Below are positions 44,640 through 57,101 of a stretch of 64,000 nt of DNA, in pieces; the first letter of the stretch is position 1, and each line of letters opens with the position of its first letter. The DNA is from Hydractinia symbiolongicarpus. Taxonomy: Eukaryota; Cnidaria; Hydrozoa; Anthoathecata; Hydractiniidae. Under the pieces are notes generated by a model that worked only from the letters and a program-made list of their open reading frames with translations, searched no databases and had not been told where the DNA came from. The translations under genes and the position numbers were made by a program. Location of the stretch: positions 10,356,001 through 10,420,000 of the forward strand of contig NC_079878.1 in assembly GCF_029227915.1 (NCBI RefSeq), given 5' to 3'.

Positions 44640-45630
44640 ATTATAGGCAATTGGATGGCAATAAAGCTGAAGTTTTTGCGGGTGCAATTAAATGAAAATT
44701 TTTGATCATTCTCCTTCAAGGGAGCCAAAAAATGTAAATATTGCCTGAGTATGCCACTTTCTTCCCAATATTGTCCGTATACTTACGATTACCTTCAGTC
44801 TTTGATAATACCACGTCTGTATCAGAGAAGGTGCGTTTACAGCTGTGACACCTTTTCACAGCCTGAGGGCAATCATTTTTAATTTCGATGATCAAGAACA
44901 TATTTGTTGGTTAAAAGCCTATCTGGATTAAGCGTTTCTATGCACGCATGCTTAGAAGCTACTTCCCAACAAACGACATTTTCATTTCCGTTCTTCTTAA
45001 TCTCCTTCCGTGACAGCACAATTGGTGATACCTGTTGCTTCTCCTGGAATTCATCAAATCAAGAAGAAAATAATTCGACTTCAGCTAAACGCGCACGCCT
45101 ATGCTTTGCAAGTGGTGTGCTTTTAAGTCTAGCGTTCTTTGGTTTCACAATTAGTTGCGTCTGACTTGGAACAAATTGCAAAAAATGTTAATGTGTTGCT
45201 GTTGACGTTGGAGAGACCAGCGATCCCATGTTATCAGCTGCACAATAAAATGTTCATACCCATTAGCAAGCCTGTATTTTCCGATACCACGCAAGGCACG
45301 AACAGCTTCCGAACAATATTGATCAACAAAGTCCCTGAGTAAGTTTTTAGTGTACCAGACATAATGATTTACAATTAATAACTTTGACATAATTCTGTCA
45401 ATCCTATATTCAGCATTATCCCTAAATCTGACCATAAATTCGCCTTTTGGGGGGAAAAAACAAATATGAACATTTGAGGTTGAAAAAAATTCTGGCAAAA
45501 GTTTTTCCAAGTTAAAGTCACGAATGAAAGAATAACAAAGAAAGAAAATGAAACTTTAATAAAAGAAGTGATAAAAATAAAAACAAACCTTTGAAATGGC
45601 TTCAAATCTTCATCATCAGAAGACTCCATT
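44640..45630 (-). pseudogene. unknown transposon-like gene remnant
   Basis: The minus strand shows protein-like pieces in order: MESSDDEDLKPFQR at 45629, then a possible short intron, FMVRFRDNAEYRIDRIMSKL (45440 region), KEIKKNGNENVVCWEVASKH (near 44960), and CPQAVKRCHSCKRTFSDTDV with NRKYTDNIGKK (44860-44770). The last has a CxxC pair like a small zinc-binding knuckle. Several frame changes break it. I do not recognise the family; it reads like an accessory protein of a mobile element. Confidence 0.4.
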
Positions 45631-45639
45631 TAACTAAAA

Positions 45640-46330
45640 CTGTTTTAAAAAACCTTCTTGGATGCTTATTAATGAAATGGGTATCGAATGGGTGACCTGG
45701 TTTCCATTCATTGTTGTTTTTATACAACAGGCGTTTTTGAAGGTTTTTTTACCCAAAGACGAAACCAGGTATAACCATTATTTTCACAGAACAATCAGAG
45801 AGCTGACAGTAACCGAAGAGAACAACCAGAGAACCAGCAGCGAATGAAATGGGAATTCTTTGCGGAATAGCGTAAACGCTCTGTGTTCTGAAAACTGATT
45901 TAAATGAAGAAAAAAATATAATATTTTTCCTTCTTTCCATTCATTTCAAACATTTCAAATGTGGCGAGACAGAAGGAAGTCGATTTCCTTGATGCAGCTA
46001 ACTGTATCGTTGTAAGACCGGGGGTTCACATAAATGGTAAAATTCAATATAATAAAGAAATGCAATAACTAGTATGGTGGCCCATTGGTACCAACGTAAA
46101 GCAATAAAATGAATAAATGTTGAAAAAAATCGTTCTTAAAAGTTCTTTTTTTCTTTAATGTTTTAATTTTATTATTTTTTTTTAATTATTATTTATTTAA
46201 AGTAAAAATATATAAAGTAAAAACAAAATTGTCCACATTTCCTCTGGCCGTGTATGGTTGTCTACACACGTTTTCCAGAAAAATAATTTTTCTTAAAGTA
46301 TGGACGTGGAAGTCTGACCCAAATTTGATT
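45640..46330. other. no supported gene
   Basis: AT-rich. The opposite-strand frames around 45662-45940 overlap and lack motifs. Confidence 0.4.
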
Positions 46331-46335
46331 GGGAA

Positions 46336-46657
46336 ACGTCTAGTTTCTGCTGATGACCGTTCGCGGTCCTCTTCGAGGTGACCCAGCTAGACATCCAGGG
46401 TACTTAGGTTCAGAAATATGGGTCGAAACCTACCTGCCCTTGGTTAAAGTTCTGTTCATCTTTTCAAATGTGTTGTGTCCTTTTTATTTTTATTTTTTTT
46501 TTTATATATTTTTTTAATTCCTTGTAAAAAGGGAGAATCGTGCTTTTAGAGGCATATTCTCTAGAGGAGTACAACCTCTAGCTTGTTTCCAAAGACCTAA
46601 CAGGTTGAGTTCATCATTGCGGTGGCTTGCCACCTCTTTGTAAATTATTTTCTTTCT
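46336..46657 (+). repeat. direct repeat of about 320 bp, copy 1
   Basis: Nearly identical to 50873-51184. It begins at GTCTAGTTTCTGCTGATGAC and ends near TTGTAAATTATTTTC. A third, diverged copy lies at about 49800-50020 inside the USP pseudogene. An AGGAGTACAACCTCTAG palindromic core is present (46565 region). The two close copies flank 4.2 kb carrying RLE and USP sequence, like LTRs, but I see no LTR polyprotein or primer-binding site. Confidence 0.8.
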
Positions 46658-46662
46658 CTTCT

Positions 46663-46925
46663 AGAAACAAAGAAATTGCCTATGTATTTACGCATGGATC
46701 GTGGAAGCGAGACTGGAGTGATGGCAACGATACATGCATACTTAGTTGACAAATTCTGTGATCTGGAGGACAGCACTAAGTGTATTGAGTATGGGAAATA
46801 ACCTCTAACAAAATAGAAAGATGGTGGAAGGATTTGCATGAACGGTTCGAATACTTAAAGGAGCAGTGTAGGGTCTTACTATTATCCCATTTGTATGACC
46901 CCCGAGTTGCACATTCGATCGTAAA
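46663..46925 (+). pseudogene. integrase-core (rve-type) fragment
   Basis: The plus strand encodes YLRMDRGSETGVMATIHAYL, then an IEYG segment, a KIERWWKDLHERFEYLKEQ-like stretch after a frame slip, and LYDPRVAH. A D...E spacing with RxDxGSE and xxxRWWxxLHER is characteristic of retroviral-type integrase cores seen in invertebrate transposon-derived proteins. Only about 85 residues remain. Confidence 0.55.
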
Positions 46926-46928
46926 ATG

Positions 46929-47488
46929 CTATCCTATATCTGTTGTGTATTCCTCTTTTGGTTTAACAAGTTTCCCAGCTTTAATTACATCAGCTATGGA
47001 TACTGACTTTGGAAACACACTGCTATTAATGCTTGAACATACAATTCTCTTTCTTCGTTTGATGGAACTTGTTGAGTCTGAATACGCATTCCTCGATTTA
47101 TTATAAATAGAAGACAAGTTCCTTTGGTGTAGGTCAGAACATTTTTGGCTGTTGATATAATCTGTTAATATTTTTGCTGTTGCTAAAAATCGAACAAGCA
47201 AAACTTTTTTGCCTATTATCTGATCATCCTCAATACATGATGGTCCTCTCTCACTATACAGACATCACACGATCCTTCAGGTTCGCCATAATACTTCTCG
47301 CATGCTCTTTTGACATTTTCCAGAGATAAACTTGAATACTCTGAAAAGTCTCTAGAAGTCTCTAGCTCTTTCTGGTTCGTATTTCTTCAACTCGCCAGTT
47401 GCCACTGGATTCATTTTTTGAACCATGATGGAATGTACCTTCTTCCCCTTTTCTTAAATTTTTCATTCATTGCATTTACTTCCGCCAT
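46929..47488 (-). pseudogene. unknown basic ORF remnant
   Basis: A start at 47488 gives MAEVNAMNEKFKKRGRRYIP, then a stop. Further segments in changing frames read SSLSLENVKRACEKYYGEPE, GSCDVC, and VRFLATAKILTDYINSQK down to SVSIADVIKAGKLVKPKEEY. The composition is protein-like, but I cannot name the family. It is probably part of the same mobile-element mosaic. Confidence 0.4.
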
Positions 47489-47641
47489 GTTTTTCACCTC
47501 ATTGAATAAAAAAACACAACGAAAGAGCGTGCTTAGTTGTTGCGCGGTGAATAAAACCATAACCAGGGCTTGTGACACTGATAGCGCTGGGCCACACCGT
47601 GTAATTTTTTTATTTTTTTTTAAAGAATCTTTTCTTATATA

Positions 47642-47924
47642 AGATTTTTTTCTTAATAAATTGTTTATCATTAATAAAACATTTTTTTATTCTAATTATT
47701 TGAATTTGTTAATATTACTTTTTATTGATTTAATTTTTTATCTTTTTTTCTTTTTAGTTTGACATATCCATCATATTTTTTACGTTTATACCGATGGGCC
47801 ACCATAAATTAGCTGTTGTTCTAGCTAAATGTTGATATTGGACTTTAGGGGTAGAAATACCGGGACGGTTAATGCTGTTGTTGTACTAAACTAAGGGAAT
47901 CCCCCATAACTTGACGAGCGGGTA
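47642..47924. other. very AT-rich spacer
   Basis: T-rich tracts with no coding potential. Confidence 0.4.
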
Positions 47925-48720
47925 ACATGGCAGAAATATTCTTGTTAGAAATCCAGATTTATTTACAGAATCAATACAAAGATAGTTTATATTTTTGGTT
48001 GTTTTGGTTTCCAAAACATGGAAATTGGTTTCCAAAACATCGAAGGAAATTGAAGAAGAAAGTTATTTTTCCAGAGCATTGCAGCTTCAAGTCCAAGGGC
48101 AGTGGACTAGGTGGGAGAACTATGTTAAATTCGAATTTTCGTGGAAAGACATACTAGCTACCCCACCAAACCTTTTATCTTTCTGTCTCCAGTCTACATA
48201 TGATGTCTTGCCATCCCCTAACAATCTAAAACGTTGGAAAATAATTACATAATCATCTTGTTTTTTGTGCCACAAAGAAATCTGCATCTCCGCTCACATT
48301 CTGGGTGCATGTAAAATAGCTCTAGTGAAGGGAAGATATACGTTTAGGCACGATTCGGTGCTAGTGCACTTGGTTGGCACCTTAAAACAATTCCTGTCAC
48401 CACTTCCACTTACCATCTCTAGGAAATGTAATTCTACGACTTTTGTTCAGGCAAGTGCTTATGTTAGTCCCAAATTAAAGACAAAGGTTACAGGTATATT
48501 GCATCTCACCAATGATTGAATAGTTGTTGCCGACACTAGTCCAAACTTTGTTTTTCCAGGTCACATTGCTGTGTCACGACTAAGACCTGACATAGTTGTC
48601 TTTTCAAATAAGCTTAAACGAGTTGTAATTATCGAACTCACTTGCCCTTGCGAAGAAAATACAAATTATTAGCACTCCACCAAAGTCGCTAAATATTCTT
48701 GCTTGGTTAACGTAATTCAT
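47925..48720 (+). pseudogene. LINE C-terminus with CCHC-like finger and RLE
   Basis: Segments in order: LQVQGQWTRWENYVKFEFSW and STYDVLPSPNNLKRW, in the frame 47995-48252 that ends in TAA 48250-48252. The same frame goes on with FLCHKEICISAHILGACK (finger CxxxxC..HxxxxC) and GRYTFRHDSVLVHLVG up to 48519. Then come FPGHIAVSRLRPDIVVFSNK and VVIIELTCPCEEN, and a stop near 48668. This is colinear with the minus-strand RLE at 38597-39243 and with RLE-type LINEs in general. At least three stops or frame breaks make it inactive. Confidence 0.8.
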
Positions 48721-48908
48721 AGGTGTTTGTTTCAGTACAGCGGAAATCCATTAGCTTTTCGATCATCCCTGTAAAGGAGAGAATACAGAAGTTTTCCAGT
48801 GGCTTCTTATTCTTTGGAGAGAAACCTCCTTTTTTTTTCATTAACATATCTGTCTTAAAAGGCTAGTTATATCTGCATTGCGATGTAGTTACCTCCTATT
48901 CTCTTTAT

Positions 48909-50509
48909 GAATACAGGTTTTGTCAACAAAGGCAATACGTGCTATGCCAATGTTATTTTGCAAGCACTAAGTACTATTCCATCCCTATGGTCCTAGATGG
49001 CTTCGGAGTCATCCCATTTGTCACCAATTATGAAGGCGATTGCTCTTACCATGACATGAAGGCGATTGCTCTTACCATGACCATGCTAAACCGTTCTTTG
49101 TGACCCCCGTTGATCCTTCAAACTTTTTCAAGGCCCTGGAACGTAAGATATACTCTTCTGGAAAATCATCTTTCCAATACAATTCTCAGCAAAATGTAGC
49201 ACAGATGTTACTTCTTGTCTTTGATGAATTGAAAGGGTACTAAGTAATTGCGTCTCAGAAGATCTCCACAGAAGTATCAGTGTCAGTTATCCGTAACACC
49301 TGTCTCTGTTCTTCAGTTAATATTGAAAATCAGGACATCCTAACACTGTCACCGTCTTCCAGCGTCCAATTGTCAGTTAGTACATTTTTAGATTCTGAAA
49401 GTCTTGAGAATGAAAATAAATGGTTTTGCCCACAATGTTCCCGGCACCAAGAGAGCACTTGGGAAACTAGGATTACGAGGACTAGCGAAATTTTAACCTT
49501 GCATCTGAAAAGGTTTGTAAGAGATGGACAACATCTGCTTAAGGACAAAAAATTTGTTGAAAGTTTTTCCTCTTATGTCAATATTCCCATATTTAGTGAC
49601 TCTGACACATGGCATCAAGACATCAACCACTTGCAATTCATGTCATATTACCAGCTCCTCAGAAGTTATAACACCATGCATCCAACTCTCTCTGGACCCT
49701 ACGTTACAATCTTCCTTAGATAATGCCTACTAATGTATACTACTACTACACTAATGCCTTCTTCTGCCATGTTTGCAACGCTCATTAAACTGCTGTAGTT
49801 AAAACCTGCCAACCTGGGTTCGGAAATATTAGTAGAAACCCTCGTACCCTTTACAGAAGTCCTATTATTATCCTATTATCTCTTTGGAAAAAGGAAGAAT
49901 TGTGTTTTTTTCATATCTGCATATTCTTTAGAAGAGAAAGACTTTGGACTTTAAATTTTAAGACTTAACTGGTCGAGTTTATCGTGCGTGCACTTTGTAA
50001 CTTTCTTTCTTTTTTGGCAAGCATATGGACTTCAGGAATTTCGATTGTGCTTTGTATATTAACATGCAACCCTGTATATAAGATATAACGATTTTGAAGT
50101 TTTTCATCATAATTGCCAGCGAAAAGTGCTGGATGAAAACCGTTATCCACCTTCTGCCATGCCTGAAACAATCAAATTGCCTTTTTCGATTAAATTGCGA
50201 CCCATATATATACGTTTTGCCAGTGCCAACAGCCTTGTGTCAAAAATTGCCTCTCGTATTACTGCTTACCCTGGTACCCTTTCCATACCTTTAACCGTAG
50301 ATGGAGAAGTGAAATTTCGTAAAAATTTTCAATTAAGGGCTATTATTAACCATTGCGGCAACTTAATTAATGGTCACTACACAACCATAGCCTTCGACCA
50401 AATGGTACACAGGTGGATGCATTGCAACGATAGAGCAGTAATTTTCTGTGATGACCGCCTTATTAACAATCACGAGTCATATGTTTTCTTTTTAGAAGAG
50501 CTGAGATAA
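48909..50509 (+). pseudogene. USP (peptidase C19) pseudogene, most complete copy
   Basis: After an intron-like acceptor (AATACAG at 48911-48917) comes the Cys box, FVNKGNTCYANVILQAL, soon interrupted. A 26-base tandem duplication lies at about 49031-49082. YNSQQNVAQMLLLVFDELKG (49180-49240) matches the usual Gln-rich box. The open frame 49280-49723 gives a WFCPQCSRHQE zinc ribbon and ILTLHLKRF. About 400 bases of dispersed repeat (49740-50100) intervene. The frame 50126-50509 then ends with YPGTLSIPLTVDGE, INHCGNLINGHYTTIAFDQ (His box) and WMHCNDRAVI. Domain order is complete, but four or more disruptions prevent translation. It lies directly after RLE sequence in the same orientation. Confidence 0.82.
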
Positions 50510-50524
50510 GAATATTTTACCCGG

Positions 50525-50820
50525 AATGAGTCAGCAAGGGGGCTTGACTACACTCAGTCTTGTCTTTGGAGAGTGACAACTCCGCTTATTACCCCAGTCA
50601 AAAATAAAACAAAATCAAATAAAAATTAAGTTAGCAAGGGGGTTTGATCACACTAGGTCTTGTCTTTGGAGAGTGACGACTCCACTTATTACCCCAGTTA
50701 AAAAAAAAAAAAATAAATAAAAAATAATAAAAAAAAATATTAGCAGGGGGGTTTGATCACACATGATCTTGTCTTTGGAGAGTAACGACTCCACTTATTA
50801 CCTGAGTTAAAAACAAAGAA
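50525..50820 (+). repeat. three tandem units of the USP-repeat tail, second locus
   Basis: Units start near 50530, 50632 and 50742. Each has the AGCAAGGGGGyTTGA start, GTCTTTGGAGAGTGACrACTCC, and TTAyCCCAGT, with A-rich spacers. They lie just after the USP stop codon, as at 37820-38190. Confidence 0.75.
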
Positions 50821-50872
50821 TAGCACAGTTGAACAGAAAGTGGTCAAAGTTAATTTTAGAAAGATAGGGATG

Positions 50873-51184
50873 TCTAGTTTCTGCTGATGACCTTCCGCGG
50901 ACCTCTTCGAGGTGACCCAGCTAGACATCCAGGGTACTTAGGTTCAGAAATATGGGTCGAAACCTACCTGCCCTTGGTTAAAGTTCTGTTCATCTTTTCA
51001 AATGTGTTGTGTCCTTTTTATTTCATTTTTTATATTTTTTTAATTAATTCCTTGTAAAAAGGGAGAATTGTGCTTTTAGAGGCATGTTCTCTAGAGGAGT
51101 ACAACCTCTAGCTTGTTTCCAAAGACCTAACAGGTTGAGTTCATCATTGCGGTGGCTTGCCACCTCTTTGTAAATTATTTTCTT
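50873..51184 (+). repeat. direct repeat of about 315 bp, copy 2
   Basis: Partner of 46336-46657 with few differences, mainly in T-tract length. ATGTCTAG near the start can pair with CTAGACAT 50 bases later. Confidence 0.8.
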
Positions 51185-51349
51185 ATTATTACGAATTTTT
51201 GTGTCAATTAAAGTGAACGGACTAGGAACCCCGGGAACTAACTTTGAGAAATATGATGAAATGTCACAAGTTTTCAATGAGAGGTATACACATTAGATTT
51301 TATTGCTCTTCAAACTTGTCGAAACTATCAGGGAAAAACAATCCGTGAA

Positions 51350-51690
51350 ATTATCAAAATGACAACCTCGACCGCTGGGAACGATACGGATACAAATACT
51401 CCTCTCTGGTACATAACCTTATTAGCAACATGTCGATATACATATATATGGAAAGTTTTATCTCATTCGCACCTATTCCATTCATTTTGAATTGCTTTAA
51501 TATTAATTGTTTTGTGTTGTGTTCTGTCGCTATTGTATTTTTCTGCCTCTTTACGGTCAATGTTTTTATGAAATCCTTTCAAAGAATGGAATTTTGCTTT
51601 TTTAAAAAACATTTATAGGGTTACAACCTGTAACTATAGTAGAATCAGCTGTCATTAGAGCTAGCTGTTTTGTCACCTTATCATCAATCG
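51350..51690 (+). repeat. end of the USP-carrying repeat, plus orientation
   Basis: Reverse complement of 31426-31690. It ends with AGCTGTTTTGTCACCTTATC, the plus-strand version of the terminal motif. Together with 47925-50820 it suggests the order RLE, USP, tail units, terminal motif in one orientation. Confidence 0.6.
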
Positions 51691-54600
51691 GAGAAGAAGT
51701 CATTCTTTGAATTCGATATTCTATTTTCAAGACAAAAAACGTACAATATTAATATTATATTCTCGATCTTACCTGTTTAATCGAAGTATTCTTCGTTCGA
51801 ATAAAATAAAGGTATCGTCCCAATTACCGATATGTCGTTGTCGTTGTAAAATTTTAAGATTCGCTACGGACATTGCTGAATTGTTTTCATCATAAAAGTC
51901 ATAGAATGTTAGCCCACGTAATAAAATTATCGTAGAATGTTAGCCCACGTCACTACAATAAAAACATTAACTTTGGCCTAAAACAAGCGATACGATACTA
52001 ACCTAATCTTTTATATTCCAATTCCAATCTTCTGTTGTTCATGTTTTCATAGAATGAATCTGGTTGTAGTCGACGTTATGGCTCCTGCTTTTTTGTCAAT
52101 GCTTGTCGTACAACATTCATGTTTTTCTTCTGTCTTACAAAAATAGAAGCATAGATAAAGTTACTCGCGAGTAAAATATTGATAACTAGTTGAATTCCTG
52201 TGAGAGAATCCACTGAATCTCTCATTAAAGCGAAGTAAGGGATACCACAGAAAAACACACAACACAATAATTTGAAATTTCAAAACTCACATTTCAACTT
52301 CGACCCCTGGCCCTTTCTTTCTTATATAACGGGATGGCAGAAAGAGAAAAGAGCCCTGGGATCGAGGTTGCTCACAATCTGCATTATTTTATCCTTATAA
52401 TCGGTCAAACAAAACGTCTAAAAATATAAGCGTGCGAAACAAAAAAATTATGAAGTAAAATGAAAAATGTTCAAAAAAAAATCAAAGGTGTCTAACAACC
52501 GTTACGTAAAAAGCGAAATACGCTGAAACTATATCACGCATAAAATCAAAGAAGATAACAATGCAGTCTTTTCGAATTTAAGAATAGAAAATGTTTCAAA
52601 CGGTAATGTAACAGATGTAAACATTGATTTAAGTTTAGGTTTTAGGTTAAGGTTTTTTAAAACGACATCAATACTGAATGACACAGCTGTAGTGTTAAAA
52701 ACAGTAACAACGGAAAAATTACTTTTTACAGTTTATGTAAATTCTTCTCTAGGATATACACGCTGTTTTTATAAGAATAGTGTGTTTTAGTTTCAGCCTG
52801 ATGCTCTTAACTTTTTTGACAAATGCTATCCTCATTATTCTCAATATGTTCTTAGCATGACTATGGCCTGAAAATATATAATGCCTTAATAAAAAAACCA
52901 TGCTATAAGTAATAGCAATTTCTACTACATGTAATGGCCTATTGCCTGGACACAAACACGTTCATTTCGACTTTCTTAGTGGATAGCTTGCTAGCGTTCT
53001 CTGGATAAAATTTCAATCAGTTTTTTACTTCGACTACTAAACTTTGCTTCATAAATTGGATTAAAATTATTTGATACATTTTCAATCAACTCTCTTTGTA
53101 ATGTTATATCGTACATTTTTTTATTTTTTAAAAAAAGTATTTCTAACTAACAACACCAACTTCGTTCGACAACAACAGTTTCCTATTTTTTATTTTAGAT
53201 TCGAATTACATTCATATTCGAATTCGATGGATTTTTTATAAAAAGAAGCAACCTCGGTCCCAGAAAACAAAAATGAGGTTTAAGCTAACCTCATTATGAG
53301 TAAACATTGTTTAAAATAACTTTTTTCAGGATTACTTTAAAAAAGAAACAACCTTCTTTGCTTCGGTTTTCTTTTTACAGTTGATAAGCATATTGTTTCC
53401 GTTAGATACGCGCGCTCATGGTACACCGGGGTAAAATTAAATTATTGTATCCATAACGAGCAACAGGGCTTTTAAAACAAATAAAAACATTTCAAAATAA
53501 AATAAAAATTGCTTCAATAAAATACAGAAAGAGACTTTTATTTTTTACAATAATAAGAAAAGATAATTAAAAATATTAAATAGTAACCCCCTGATTTGCG
53601 TTTTTTTTAACTTGGTAAATTTTAGCGTAACGTCACGTCGTAAAAAAGTGACCCGTACTTTGCGTGTCGTGGACTCACATGGTCACTCACACAAGCGTAT
53701 TATTATATACGCTAGTCGATAAGGCCCGTCGAGAAATCCACATAGGCAGGAGGACAATGAAAATATTGGTTATTTTAGTCCTTTTGCTGATGTCAGTAGT
53801 GCGTATGCGAGAACAAATTGACGAAATTCAGTTTATCCGTTGTGTCTATTGTGTAGAGCTCGACACGCTCATAAAGAGAATGTATGTGATCATGTGATTT
53901 TAATGAACGGTTAATGATATATAAGGGTTTAAAAATTAAGATGATGTCAGCAAAGACCCGCGAAAACACACAAAATTATTTTTTAGAAATTTGTATAACT
54001 GTTGCCTTCAACGTATAGGTCTTTAGATCAAGAAAATGTATAGGATTATATACTTTTTGACAAACGGTTGCAGAGATATTAGGGTTTAAAAACCCGTCCA
54101 TTCCACGGGTGGTTCGAAGCGGAATCTTAGAGCTTGCGCATGCGCGTGTTTTTAACGACATCCGTAAAGGAATAATGGTGGCTGTCGTCAAACTACGTAG
54201 TCAAAACAAACCAAGAGGAAGTTTAAATCTGTTGTTATCCTCCTATCTAATAATCCAATGGATCTACTTTAGCCGTAGTGAAAAGTCAAAAAAGAGGCTC
54301 AGTAAAACATTTTTGTTGTAGTGGAGCTAGGTTCGAGGAATAAAACTACCCAAGTTGATGAAAGAAAAAATCAAGACTTTAGCTTGTTTGCGTTACTTTT
54401 CTAACGTCAAGGTAATTAACTTGTTATTCAGAGTTTTCCAGGGATGTAGTTATTCAGAGTTTTCTAGGGCTGTAGAAAAGTTATTTTGCATTAAGCACAC
54501 ATGGCCTTAAGAGAAAAATGCAACTTTGAGGTGCTTTCAGTTTTTTTAATCAGAAAATGACTTTTGAAGTAGGCATATTTTTCACAGTTTCACGATAACT

Positions 54601-55430
54601 ATCAAATACGTATAAAAGCTTCAGTATTGCTTAACTAAGCCAATGTCGCATTACTCTGCTATAAATTTGCTAGAAACTGGTAACACAAGGTTATTTAACG
54701 TAATTTTTTAAATACAGTCACATCCACTTACAATCTAGTAGAAAATTCTGTCATTACTCTTCTCCGTGTTTTGTAAATTTACACTTTTTGGCTGTTGGCT
54801 TCAATTCTTGAGCTTCTGGATTTATGCTGCACCAGAGACAACAGAGACGGCCTATTTAAACCACTAAGGTCATTTTATAGATCTAGATTTTATTTTATAT
54901 AATACACATATAATATAATATGTGTATTATTAAATACACATTAATGTTTTAAGAAATCTGAAGTGAAAAGTGTCCAAAAAAGGAACTTTTGAAGCTATTC
55001 TTGTTTTTCCTTAATGTGAAATTTTCAAAATATGATATGTATTTTAATTTAATCAAACATGTCATTACCATTTACCCCAGTAATTCTATACATAGCACAT
55101 AAATACTCGTAATCTCCATACATAAAGAGACGGATCTTTAAATTATTCCACGTCTTATTTGCAGCATCCTAATTTGGGTTTTAATCTCTCTAGGCAGATT
55201 CTTAAATTTGTCACGGGATACTTTGCTTCAAATATGCTGAAGATGGTTGTAATTTTTTGCGATTGGGGTTTCTAATATTGGCCTCTTGATAGCTCATTTT
55301 GAAACTGTTATCACCATGGTCACCACCAATTTTGACATGATTTCATCATCCGGTATAAATGAGTGATGAACTAATTGATTATTTTTACTCAGTTCTGTTA
55401 ACCGGTTTAATATATGACCAACAATATTGT
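51691..55430. other. AT-rich DNA without supported gene
   Basis: A 24-base direct repeat (TAGAATGTTAGCCCACGT) occurs at 51902 and 51933. Around 53690-53720 GCGTATTATTATATACGC is palindromic and resembles MITE-type ends seen near 58781 and 58994. Short frames (52076-52267 -, 53664-53897 +, 54109-54321 +) show no domain. The 54897-54940 TATATAAT stretch is a perfect-looking AT hairpin. Confidence 0.4.
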
Positions 55431-55434
55431 AAAG

Positions 55435-56370
55435 TTATACCCCGGGTTTGAGATCTACAACAAGCTGCTTATTAGTGCTACTAAATTTCCGAGTTGGAGG
55501 AGCTAGCTCAGCAACAAGCCCTCTCCCTATCCACTTGTGTCCAACCCGTCTTGTTGTTTTTTTCGATGCGAGTTTGGTGTCAAAAGTGGCTAGCCATCGG
55601 GAATTATTTCGCATAAGGTTCAATGGCAAATTCAAAGTGGCTTTCATGGAGCAGTCTTAGCCGGAATGGAGACATGATGGATTTCTGCGATTATATGTTT
55701 TCGCTGCTCCTTGTCGCATTTTTTCATGATCGCAGCTGTTTGTTTCACAAATACATCACTGGAATAAGTTTTCCAGTGGTTTCTTATTCTTTGGAGAAAA
55801 ACCTCCTTTTTTTCATTGACATCTTTGTCTTAAAAGACTAGTTATAGCTGCATTGCGATGTAGTTATTCCTATTTTCTCTCTCCTGAAATCATGTTGATT
55901 ATATTTTTGGCAGTTTTGCTCCGGTCAGAGAAGCTTCTTTTACTGCTTTCATTTTATAGTTTTCTTGGCATGCTGATCGCTGTTACCGTTATTGACTATA
56001 ATAAATAATTGGTTTTTATTTTTAGTCTTTGTTAGGTATATCATTTATATATAGTAGAAATATGAATAATTTTCAAGTAAATGCAGATATATATGTATAT
56101 ATCCTAAATTCTTATTTATATACTTGGGGTCCTTTTTGTAGCAAATTTAATCGCTTAATTCAGTAGTGTTGACTGTTTAATTTTGATACCAACCAAATGT
56201 GTCATGCATTTTTCAATAATTGTCGATACAAGCTTGGACGGGCTTAGCTTCAAAATGTTGTTGGGTGTCATCAATTCTGGCTCAATGGGTTTTTTCCGCC
56301 TTCCACCTTTTTTAGATTTTACAGGCCGTCCCCCCCTTAGATTTAATTTTTGAGAAATTTGATGCACTGC
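55435..56370. other. unrecognised ORF fragments and shared repeat
   Basis: The minus-strand frames 55435-55647 and 56155-56367 are basic (the second has RGGRPVKSKKGGRRKKP, AT-hook-like) and might be pieces of one transposon gene, but no family is named. 55745-55870 matches 48795-48900 (GTTTTCCAGTGGyTTCTTAT), linking this spot to the sequence just upstream of the USP Cys box. Confidence 0.35.
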
Positions 56371-56882
56371 CTTCTTTCCATTTTATTGGGTATTTTGATG
56401 TTTTTCTGCCCCGCAAATTACAATTTTGCATTGTGCAGTAGCATTTATTACAAAATTTTGATGGATGTATTTTGATTACATCTTGCTCAAAAGTCCCCCT
56501 GAAATGCTGACTGAAGGCTAGAGAGGTTTTCCTTTACATGATAGGAAACTCTTCCATTCAAAATATTTCCAAATATGCGACAAAGTTTATTTGGTTTTGC
56601 CATTCTATTGGTGTATTTTAAAAAATATTATGTAACCAGTTTAATCGTTAGCCTTTCCAATTATATTTTTTAACTTAGTCAAAAGCTTTCTGGAAACATA
56701 AAGTTTCACATTTTATGACCAAAGCTTTTTTTCCTGTTTGTGCCACCGTTTTGAAAATTTGAATTTGGTCAACTTTGATGACAAATATTTTTCCAAAAAA
56801 AACTGAAAGCATGGAACTTTAAAAAATTGAAAGTATAATCCTTGAGCTTTCGAAACGATAAGTTTCATAAGGTGAAAAACTC
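56371..56882. other. no supported feature
   Basis: AT-rich DNA before the element at 56883. Nothing recognisable. Confidence 0.35.
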
Positions 56883-57101
56883 AATGCATCGATTAAACGC
56901 CCCCTTCTTATAAACGCCCCCCCCCCCGCCCTAAATATCAAAATATTTAATAAACCCCCCCACTCGAATAAACGTCCCCTATCAAAAGGGGAGTTTAATC
57001 GAAATAGCAGCAATGCTCATGTTATAGTCCTCTCCCTGGCCTATGTATGGCATGGCAGTGTACTACGAATAAAAACAAAGTTTAATTGTTTCAAATTTTT
57101 A

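Noticed and set aside
46336-51184. LTR retrotransposon defined by the 315 bp direct repeats
   Set aside because: A third internal copy, no recognisable gag-pol in order and no primer-binding site seen; kept only as a question.
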